Source: Lamellibrachia columna (lineage: Eukaryota; Annelida; Polychaeta; Sabellida; Siboglinidae). Taken from it: a stretch of DNA of 64,000 bases. Below are positions 14,301-26,300 of the stretch, piece after piece (position 1 is the first letter of the stretch; the number at the start of each line of letters is the position of its first letter). The translations under genes and the position numbers were made by a program. The stretch is from positions 42,259,842 through 42,323,841 of the forward strand of contig OY759274.1 of assembly GCA_963662155.1 (NCBI GenBank). Direction: 5' to 3'. Below the pieces are notes generated by a model, which was given only the letters and a program-made list of their open reading frames with translations, was not told the origin of the DNA and did not search any database.

Positions 14301-17300
14301 GACTCTCTAGGTTTCTTTGCTTGATGTTTCCAATATGTAGACCTGCCTGAGCCGATCACACTGCCCCCTGGTGGAACGACACACATGGTGAGACATCTGC
14401 AGCCTGCGACAAACTACACGGTCACTCTGACGGCCGTCACCCGTGCTGGCTCTGGTAACCCCACACGGAGGTATATCACAACCCTCGAGTCAAGTGAGTT
14501 AAACAAGATTTAATAAGATTTTACACGAATACCATCCAAAAGAAATAAGTTCTAGATGCCAAGTTGACAAGAAAGCCGCAATTTTTCACGTATGTAAAAA
14601 GATAACAGACAATCATGTAAATAGTGATGTGACTGACAGCCTTACTCGTATACATTATTATGTACATATGTATAATGATCGGGGAGAATCTGCTATACTT
14701 AATAGAATGTGTCATTTTAAAAAAAATCTGAACAAACGTGTGCGCAAGGGATCAATATTCTAATTCACTAACATTTATTTAATTAATTATTTGGTGCAAA
14801 CAAATTGTTAGAAAAGTTGTTTTCGGTGAAATACTTCCGATTATCGAATGACGAAAAAGATGCCATCACATGAATCTGCTATAGCATGTTCGGAACCCTT
14901 GCTGTATGACAAACTTTCCTGTGGTGATTATTATGAATAGTTGTGTACATATTTGTCCGATAAAGTGAAATATGGCATGTGCTTACATCGACATCACAGA
15001 TGTGTTGCATTAGTACTGCCACCTAGTGGTCAATATATAATATAATATATTCAGTATATATAATATAATATGTGATGCGCCACGCCAAAACCAGGCGCTT
15101 CTCGCTAAATTTTGTTCGGCGCAGGAGCCTAAAATGCATGGTGCCCGTTCGAATTGTCGAAAATCGGTTAACGACGGAATCGAACAACGAAATTATCCAG
15201 CTATCCATAAATCCATTTATATAAGCTGAAAGATTGTTCAAACTAGTAATATTTAGCACTTTATTGAGGCCCCTGATTAACGTCGCGGTTGAGAAGTCTG
15301 AAACAAAGCCATGTTTACGCGCTTTTGATCGACTGTCTTCGCTCGCTTACAAGTGGGAAACCCCACATGTTATACATGGCTGGAAAGCTTATGACGTCAA
15401 CTACACATGTGATTGGGAATCTCTTACTCTAGACCAATAGAACAGCTCCTATTATACATACTTTATCCAGCAACAAACTGCTGTTGTTGCTATGGAAGTT
15501 GCGAAACGCTCGCTGATTGGTCGAAAACGTAAGCGCGCATGCGCAGTCGGCTTGTTTACACATTCCTTTCGTCTTTGTTCGCCAGTTTCGCCTGCTGTTT
15601 TCGTCTTCGATTCGTTAATGAATTGCACTATGGCATCGAAAGAAGCTTATTTAGCTACCGAGTTGGATCGTGCGAGGGGGTGCAATCTCGAGGACAGCAA
15701 TTTAGCTGCAGTGATTGAAGATTACTTCGAAGGCCGCGTCGAGCCCGTGAAAGTCGCCTCGGCAGGGGCAGGGGAAGACAACATTGAGCCTGCACTGGTT
15801 GGCTCAGCGCCAGCGAGAGCGGACTTTCCAAATTGGGGAAACTGACATTGTGTAGTGTTATTATATATGTAATGTGTAAATAATGGTTCATTTTAAGATA
15901 TTTCAGGGATTTACTTTAGGGGTTCGGCACCCAGTGCTCGCGGTAGTCTCCGGGAATACCAAACCTGGTAGTAAATGAGGTGGCATTCAATAAATAATAG
16001 GTTTTTCCACTTTATACTTCTGCATCTAATTTATACACACCTACTGGAGGAACATACAAAATTTCATTCCATTTGGAGCATTATAAGTGCATGGTTGCTA
16101 TGGGAGAAGCAATTTTTCAATGCAGTTTTTAAAGCTGATTTTCTCAAAACTATTATTCCAAGAACGTGTACACTAAAAGTGTAATATCTTGGCCCATGAG
16201 TAAGGTACACTCTTCATGTTGGTGTCATTTTAAAGCTGTGTATCTCCTCTATTTGAATCTGTAATAAAATGGTTTTGTAAAATTGTCGAGAAAAGCCTGG
16301 TTTTGGCGTGTGGCATCACATATATTCAAAAATGTGTCTCGAAAACATTTTATTAAAAAAAATGTGCTATATTGGACATTCATTATGAGTCCCAGTGACC
16401 AATATATCCCACTAATGATGTATATAATGTGAGATCCAGCGAGATCTGAAAATGTAGCAGATTCTCATGACTAATAAAAACTACTCCATTGGCTATACGT
16501 ACAATTATACAGAATGGTGGATGCTTGCTTGCATGCATGCATTGGTAGTGGTGGTGGTGGTGGTAGTGGTGGTGGTGGTGGTGGTGGTGGTAGTGGTGGT
16601 GGTGGTGCTGGTGGTGGTGGTGGTGGTGGTGGCAGCAGCGGTGACGGCAGTAGTATAATAATTATAGCTTCCATTTCCCCCAAGAAATCAATGTCACTGT
16701 CTCATGTGCTTGTGATGTGTGTTGTAGGGCCAGACGACCCCCCACACGAGCTCACAGTGACGCAGCTGCCAGAAAGTGAGACAAACTTGACCTGGTCACC
16801 TTCACCAACCCCAAATGGGGTTATTACGAAGTATGAAGTCATTGTTAGGGTGAGTGTTGTCGTATTGTAAACACCTGGTCTTTATGTCTTGTGGTGATCG
16901 CATTTCGTATTTCTGCTAAAAGTGACAATTATTAATCATAAAATTTGTCATGTCATGTATTGACCAATTTTTTTAATCAAAGATTATGTACCCCACTAGT
17001 ACCTGGTATGCATAATAAAAAATATTGAAAACCTACTATTTATTTGCCAAGCCTGTTATTTTACAAAATAGTGTGATTAACTTAACTACTGTCTAATCCT
17101 TTAAAGGGAAATCTCTGTTAATTTAAGATACACTTTGTACTTTTCTACAGTTCTTTCTCTCAAGACTGTATTCCACTTCTGTCATATAAACTATGGGTTA
17201 TGCTAACTAGGTGTTACCTAAAAATAAGAATTTTATGAAACAAATTTAGATTAAGGAATAATACTAAATTAGTAAACATTTAATATTCTGTATGATTCCT

Positions 17301-20300
17301 GCTGTACATGTCAGTGTTTGTTGTGTATAATGACATTGACTTGATGTTATTGTCATTGCTTTTAACACTAGGATGGTGCAAAAATAGTTAAGCAAGTATT
17401 GACAGATGGCGCTGAACGGTTTATGTTGCTTCAAAACTTGGACGGTTACAAGACCTACAGAATCACGGTGGTTGCTATCAATAAGGTGGGGGTGTCGAAT
17501 GAATCACGCCCCATCACCTTCCAAACCCCAATCAGAGGTTAGTAGTCCTGTGTTTCTTCCATGTGAATACCCAGCAGGGGTAATTAATTAATCAGAGAAA
17601 TGTTAATGAAGCAGAAATTTAGCTGAAATTGACGACGAATATACAGTTTCAAGTTTTAAAATATATATACCGATTTGTAATCCAAATATACCTCCGGACA
17701 TAATTTAGAGACTGTTTATATTTAAATATCAGCAGAAAATTAACTAAAAGGTGTTTCTGTCACTGTCAACTGCATTTGTTTTGTCAGAGCTGTTGTGTTC
17801 TTTTTATAGCATGAACAAATATTTCTACATAAACATGGATCATATTCAGTTTACATGAGTCTAAAATATAGGTGGCAGCACAGTCAGTGTGTAATAGATT
17901 GATACGGTCCTGTATGACAGCACAGTCAGTATGTAATAGATTGATACAGTTCTATATGGCAGCACAGTCAGTGTGTAATAGATTGATACAGTCCTGTATG
18001 ACAGCACAGTCAGTGTGTAATAGATTGATACAGTCCTGTATGACAGCACAGTCAGTATGTAATAGATTGATACAGTTCTATATGGCAGCACAGTCAGTGT
18101 GTAATAGATTGATACGGTCCTGTATGACAGCACAGTCAGTATGTAATAGATTGATACAGTTCTATATGGCAGCACAGTCAGTGTGTAATAGATTGATACA
18201 GTCCTGTATGACAGCACAGTCAGTATGTAATAGATTGATACAGTTCTATATGGCAGCACAGTCAGTGTGTAATACATTGATACAGTCCTATATGGCAACA
18301 CAGTCAGTATGTAATAGATTGATACAGTCCTATATGGCAACACAGTCAGTATGTAATAGATTGATACAGTCCTATATGGCAACACAGTCAGTATGTAATA
18401 GATTGATACAGTCCTATATGGCAGCACAGTCAGTGTGTAATAGATTGATACAGTCCTGTATGGCAGCACAGTCAGTGTGTAATAGATTGATACAGTCCTG
18501 TATGACAGCACAGTCAGTGTGTAATAGATTGATACAGTCCTGTATGGCAGCACAGTCAGTGTGTAATAGATTGATACAGTCCTGTATGGCAGCACATTTA
18601 GTGTGTAATAGATTGATACAGTCCTGTATGGCAACACAGTCAGTGTGTAATAGATTGATACAGTCCTGTATGACAGCACAGTCAGTGTGTAATAGATTGA
18701 TACAGTCCTGTATGGCAGCACAGTCAGTGTGTAATAGATTGATACAGTCCTGTATGACAGCACAGTCAGTAGATTGATACAGTCCTGTATGGCAACACAG
18801 TCAGTGTGTAATAGATTGATACAGTCCTGTATGGCAACACAGTCAGTATGTAACAGATTGATACAGTCCTGTATGGTAGCACAGTCAGTGTGTAATAGAT
18901 TGATACAGTCCTGTATGACAGCACAGTCAGTAGATTGATACAGTCCTGTATGGCAACACAGTCAGTGTGTAATAGATTGATACAGTCCTATATGGCAGCA
19001 CAGTCAGTGTGTAATAGATTGATACAGTCCTGTATGGCAGCACAGTCAGTGTGTAATACATTGATACAGTCTTGTATGACAGCACAGTCAGTGTGTAATA
19101 GATTGATACAGTCCTGTATGGCAGCACAGTCAGTGTGTAATAGATTGATACAGTCCTGTATGGCAGCACAATCAGTGTGTAATAGATTGATACAGTCCTG
19201 TATGGCAGCACAATCAGTGTGTAATAGATTGATACAGTCCTGTATGGCAGCACAGTTAGTGTGTAATAGATTGATACAGTCCTAGATGGCAACACAGTCA
19301 GAGTGTAATAGATTGATACAGTCCTGTATAACAGCACAGTCAGTGTGTAATAGATTGTACAGTCCTGTATGGCAGCACAGTCAGTGTGTAATAGATTGTA
19401 CAGTCCTGTATGACAGCACAGTCAGTGTGTAATAGATTGATACAGTCCTGGGTGGCAGCACAGTCAGTGTGTAATAGATTGATACAGTCCTGTATGACAG
19501 CACAGTCAGTGTGTAATAGATTGATACAGTCCTGTATGGCAGAACAGTCAGTGTGCAATAGATTGATACAGTCATGTATGGCAGCACAGTCAGTGTGTAA
19601 GAGATTGATACAGTCCTGGATGACAGCACAGTCAGTGTGTAATAGATTGATACAGTCCTGTATGGCAGCACAGTCAGTGTGTAATAGATTGATACAGTCC
19701 TGTATGGCAGCACAGTCAGTGTATAATAGATTGATACAGTCTTGTATGGCAGCACAGTCAGTGTGTAACAAATTGATACAGTCCTGGGTGGCAGCACAGT
19801 CAGTGTGTAATAGATTGATACAGTCCTGTATGGCAGCACAGTCAGTGTTTAATAGATTGGTACAGTCTTGTATGGCAGCACAGTCAGTGTGTAACACATT
19901 GATACAGTCCTGGGTGGCAGCACAGTCAGTGTGTAATAGATTGATACAGTCCTGGGTGGCAGCACAGTCAGTGTGTAACAAATTGATAGTCCTGGGTGGC
20001 AGCACAGTCAGTGTGTAATAGATTGATACAGTCCTGTATGACAGCACAGTCAGTGTGTAATAGATTGATACAGTCCTGTATGGCAGCACAGTCAGTGTGT
20101 AATAGATTGATACAGTCCTGTATGGCAGCACAATCAGTGCTTAATAGATTGATACAGTCCTGGATGACAGCACAGTCAGTGTGTAATATATTGATACAGT
20201 CCTGTATGGCAGCACAGTCAGTGTGTAATAGATTGATACAGTCCTGTATGGTAGCACAGTCCGTGTGTAATATATTGATACAGTATTGTATGGCAGCACA

Positions 20301-23300
20301 GTCAGTATGTAACAAATTGATACAGTCCTGGGTGGCAGCACAGTCAGTGTGTAATAGATTGATACAGTCCTGTATGGCAGCACAGTCAGTGTTTAATAGA
20401 TTTATACAGTCTTGTATGGCAGCACAGTCAGTGTGTAACAAATTGATACAGTCCTGGGTGGCAGCACAGTCAGTGTGTAATAGATTGATACAGTCCTGTA
20501 TGGCAGCACAGTCAGTATGTAATAGATTGATACAGTCCTGTATGGCAGCACAGTCAGTGTGTAATAGATTGATACAGTCCTGTATGGCAGCACAATCAGT
20601 GTGTAATAGATTGATACAGTCCTGTATGGCAGCACAATCAGTGTGTAATAGATTGATACAGTCCTGTATGGCAGCACAGTTAGTGTGTAATAGATTGATA
20701 CAGTCCTAGATGGCAACACAGTCAGAGTGTAATAGATTGATACAGTCCTGTATAACAGCACAGTCAGTGTGTAATAGATTGTACAGTCCTGTATGGCAGC
20801 ACAGTCAGTGTGTAATAGATTGTACAGTCCTGTATGACAGCACAGTCAGTGTGTAATAGATTGATACAGTCCTGGGTGGCAGCACAGTCAGTGTGTAATA
20901 GATTGATACAGTCCTGTATGACAGCACAGTCAGTGTGTAATAGATTGATACAGTCCTGTATGGCAGCACAGTCAGTGTGCAATAGATTGATACAGTCATG
21001 TATGGCAGCACAGTCAGTGTGTAAGAGATTGATACAGTCCTGGATGACAGCACAGTCAGTGTGTAATAGATTGATACAGTCCTGTATGGCAGCACAGTCA
21101 GTGTGTAATAGATTGATACAGTCCTGTATGGCAGCACAGTCAGTGTATAATAGATTGATACAGTCTTGTATGGCAGCACAGTCAGTGTGTAACAAATTGA
21201 TACAGTCCTGGGTGGCAGCACAGTCAGTGTGTAATAGATTGATACAGTCCTGTATGGCAGCACAGTCAGTGTGTAATAGATTGTACAGTCCTGTATGACA
21301 GCACAGTCAGTGTGTAATAGATTGATACAGTCCTGGGTGGCAGCACAGTCAGTGTGTAATAGATTGATACAGTCCTGTATGACAGCACAGTCAGTGTGTA
21401 ATAGATTGATACAGTCCTGTATGGCAGCACAGTCAGTGTGTAATATATTGATACAGTCATGTATGGCAGCACAGTCAGTGTGTAAGAGATTGATACAGTC
21501 CTGGATGACAGCACAGTCAGTGTGTAATAGATTGATACAGTCCTGTATGGCAGCACAGTCATTGTGTAATAGATTGATACAGTCCTGTATGGCAGCACAG
21601 TCAGTGTGTAATAGATTGTACAGTCCTGTATGACAGCACAGTCAGTGTGTAATAGATTGATACAGTCCTGGGTGGCAGCACAGTCAGTGTGTAATAGATT
21701 GATACAGTCCTGTATGACAGCACAGTCAGTGTGTAATAGATTGATACAGTCCTGTATGGCAGCACAGTCAGTGTGTAATATATTGATACAGTCATGTATG
21801 GCAGCACAGTCAGTGTGTAATAGATTGATACAGTTTTGCATGGCAGCACAGTCAGTGTGTAACAAATTGATACAGTCCTGGGTGGCAGCACAGTCAGTGT
21901 GTAATAGATTGATACAGTCCTGTATGGCAGCACAGTCAGTGTTTAATAGATTGATACAGTCTTGTATGGCAGCACAGTCAGTGTGTAACACATTGATACA
22001 GTCCTGGGTGGCAGCACAGTCAGTGTGTAACAAATTGATAGTCCTGGGTGGCAGCACAGTCAGTGTGTAACAGATTGATACAGTCCTGTATGACAGCACA
22101 GTCAGTGTGTAATAGATTGATACAGTCCTGTATGGCAGCACAGTCAGTGTGTAATAGATTGATACAGTCCTGTATGGCAGCACAGTCAGTGCTTAATAGA
22201 TTGATACAGTCCTGGATGACAGCACAGTCAGTGTGTAATAGATTGATACAGTCCTGTATGGCAGCACAGTCAGTGTGTAATAGATTGATACAGTCCTGTA
22301 TGGCAGCACTGTCAGTGTGTAATAGATTGATACAGTATTGTATGGCAGCACAGTCAGTATGTAACAAATTGATACAGTCCTGGATGGCAGCACAGTCAGT
22401 GTGTAACAGATTGATACAATCTGTTACACACTGACTGTGCTGCCATTGATACAATCCTGGGTGGCAGCACAGTCAGTGTGTAACATATTGATACAGTCCT
22501 GGGTGGCAGCACAGTCATTACAGATAACAAATGGCAGCAGTCTGTGCATTACACAGATTTTTTAGGTAGTGGAAAATTCATTTAATAATAAATCACTGAC
22601 ACACTCCTAGATGGCAGCACATGCTGTAATGCATACCTAGATGGCAGCATAGTCTGTGAAATACACTCCTAGATGTCAACACAGTATGTGGAATAGACAC
22701 CCCCATTCTTAGGCAGCAGCATATTAATTACATTTTATCAGATACACGTTGACGGGTCACTACTTTATCTTAATTTTTAATGACAGCACTCATTGTATAA
22801 TAAGAAACTGACACATTCCTAATTGCCATTGCTATTGTCGTGACACTTGTCTGTATATTGACAGCTGCAGCAAAGATCAGTGTCGACCAGATAGAAGTGG
22901 AACCATACACAACGACAGAGGCCATGGTGCGGTGGACGCATCCATCTCCGCCAAACGGTCCGATCACCATGTACGTTACGGAATACATGATTCGTGATGA
23001 AGGCAACGACATCATCATTGACGTCAAGAACGACACAGTGCTGGCCAACATGACAAAGACGTTAATCAGGGTGTCATGCGGTGGTCAATCTAAGCTGGTG
23101 GATGTCCGAGTCCGTGCAGTGACCACCGTGACTGGACGGAGACATCTGGCGGAGTTCAGCGACTGGAAGCGGGCGATCATGTGCAAGGATCCGGGTATTC
23201 ACTTTATTTATATACCTCCTCCTAGAGCTCGTGTGTGTGGTGGTGTGACCCCGTGTAGCGATGGCAGCGCACAACAGCGCACTGGTGCAGGGCGACGTGG

Positions 23301-26300
23301 TGCAGTGCAACGTGGTGCAGTGCAATGTGGTGCAGTGCAACGTGGCGCAGTGCAACGTGGTGCAGTGCGGTGCAGTAGACGGCATGTTTGCGCTGTGGCA
23401 CATCAGATGTCTGACTACTGTCTGCGTTGTCTCTGTCGCTGTCCACAGCTTAGCCTGTGTCCATAGATGGGTGTGCGCAACGTCTCTAAAGGGACGTACA
23501 TCGATTTTAGATTACATTTAACAGGACAATGCAACATGGAATTTATTATTTTTTAAACAATTTGATTGGTTAAAAATTATATCCTCACAAAACATGTTAC
23601 CATCGTGATCGTTCACCTCTTGATATTTTGGAAAATACACAATTTGGAGATGAATTAAAATAGGTTATATAGAGACTTCTTTATTGCAATAAAAGAAAGG
23701 CTAATAACTCTTCAATTTTAAAGGTAAATTATCACATTTCACCAGACATTATCTTGGTCTGTCAAACTACTGTGTTATACAATCAACGATGGTCATTATG
23801 CTACAACAGTATAGATTAAAAAATAAAGTATAACATTGTTAATTTAGATGCACTTTGAGATTGAAAAATTCAGAAAATTTTTGTTTTTTTACAAAAAAAA
23901 ACCCAACAAGCTGCGTCTCGGTCTACCAATAAAAATGTTTGCACTTTCCCTTTAAAACTCTTAAATTGGATTTTGATTTTTACGACAATCAAACAATTGG
24001 ATGTGATTGGGTGGGTTAAAGGTTCACTTGGTTGGAAAGTTTTTCCCGGTTGAAATTTTGCAATTATTGGCTTTTCATTCACTGCATTGGTAATGTATGC
24101 CTCCAATTAAAAAAAATGTTGGATAGGGATGTTTTGGATTATTGGAATTTTTTATATTACAGATCCCTTTAGTAAAGATATTATGATTTAGGCCATACGG
24201 GATGCCATTATTTAGCTTAGACTTGGTGATATACATGATATCTGGCCATTAATGTCTTCGTGATCAAACCGTGTAGGTAATCTGTTGTAGCATAACACAT
24301 GGAATGCATAAACAGAGAACTAATTATATAAACATTTACTTCCCAACGATACGGAAGTGTAATCATAGTTTATTTCTAGCCTTGAGATTAGTTTGACCTT
24401 TTCCAGAAACACTCACCTACCTTGGTGAGTATGTCTGAAAATTGTTGAAGCTCCAGTCTTAGGGGCTTTGTACAATAAGAAAATTCCAATAATAAAAAAC
24501 AGATGTGGGTGGGGTGGGGTCAAGTCTATCCAATTTGTTTTGGATTATTGGAATTTTTTATTTACCAAGCCCATTACCATTTGTAATGCTTGTCATGCTG
24601 GACATGATGAAGTAACTGTCTGTTGGATGTCACACCAGCGCAGTATATTCCAAATGTGGAAATGGAATTAAGTACCTAATTTGTTTATTCACAGGTAGAG
24701 ACCAACAAAATGTGCATTATGTACAAACTGGAAGTTGGCATCCAGTAAATCGCATGCACGCATGCATGCACGCACGCACGCACGCACGCACGCATGCACA
24801 CACATGTTGATGTATTTACTGTATATTTACTATATATATATATAATATTATATATATATATATATTTACTATATATGTAGCACTACAGTCTAGACATCTA
24901 CGATACAATGCGCCATCTATTTTATGTTAACTGTTGATGTAATACTCTCGGGTATATCAAAATATCTCAGGAATATCACATTTTGTACCTGTTTTAAGAT
25001 ATTCCAGGAACATCACATATATATTTACATCAGGAATATGACATTTATCTAGGCGTGGAGATATTCCAGGAATACTGCGCAAAATGTGGTTAGAAATCTC
25101 AGGAATATCCCACCCCCAGCGCTCTAGATACCTGGCCTCCCCTGCGCTATATGGGACTCTACCAGCAGACTTGTTTGTAGAAGACCTTTCCTAGATCAGT
25201 CTACAACAACCAGAAGATATGTTGATTGGTGAATGACGCTGAGATTTTGGCATTCATCCATATGTCACTGAAAGGTCTTGCTGGTCAGTAAGCTTTGGTG
25301 TTTGGATACCAGTTTGTCTTGGACATTACAGATGAAGTCGTGTACATGTGATCCTCATTGATCATTCTGTCTTCTGGATACCATTTTGTCAAGGACATTA
25401 CAGATGAAAACTTGTACCTGTGATTTGACAACATGGCTGTTTTCTCTCTCACCAGACTCTGGACTCCAGTATACTTACACTGAAACAACTTATTTATCTA
25501 TAATTTGCATAGACTACAGTTAAGATCCATTTGCGATGTGTATTGAGAAAACTTGGGGCCAGATTCCTGAAGCCTTTGTGCTGCAATCGAACTAATACAG
25601 AATATTTATGTGTATTTCATGAAATGTATGTAACTTGGAAACATCAAAGTAAATATGTTGCATGTACATGTATGTCAGTACAAACTATAAAGACTTCATG
25701 GAACATTTTAAGCACATGTCAGAAGCTTTGTTTGAAGGTTCGTTTGGTTATGTATCAATTTATCCCAGAATATGTGCGAGTGCACAGATGAATATTTTAT
25801 TAAATTATTATATACATGTATTCAATTTAAGAAATTACCAAACAAATTTGCTTTGTATGTTTACACACATTTTGTAGTCTGAAATATGATTTGTTTACTT
25901 ATTATCATAATTCTACTTGGTTTAGTTGAACATGGAAGTCTGATCAACAACATGGGGATGTCTTACGGATGTGAATGTTCCTCTCCAGAGGTTAATGTAC
26001 CTAGCACACATCCATGGTGTTGTCAGTTGTCACATTGGTTGGGGTACTGTGTGTTGGGGTACGGAGTGTTGGGGTACTGTGTGTTGGGGTACGGTGTGTT
26101 GGGGTACCTGTGTGTTGGGGTACCCATGTGTTGGTTATCAAGACCCACTGAATGTATGATGAGTTAAGAACTTTCATGTTTCTATAAACTTAAAGTATTC
26201 CTGCTCTGTGCCATTCCAACTCCACCCTTTCCTGTTGTTATTTCTGTCAGTAATTTTCATGGCGAGCTTAAGACAGTCCATACATTATAAACTATAATGA

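Noticed and set aside
16467..16870. Glycine-rich protein frame at the (GGT)n tract
   Set aside because: Microsatellite reading that runs by chance into receptor exon 8; the acceptor at 16727 defines the exon start.
17861..22434. Open frames of 110-305 residues on both strands (e.g. repeated YRTVSIYYTLTVLP and QSVCNRLIQSCMA)
   Set aside because: They are readings of the 42-bp array, whose unit is 14 codons and stop-free in several frames; they lie in an intron of the receptor and have no independent gene signals.
23222..23521. Cys- and Ala/Val-rich frames after receptor exon 10
   Set aside because: They read through the donor at 23195 into a 15-bp repeat; the next exon with correct phase is the transmembrane exon at 39473.
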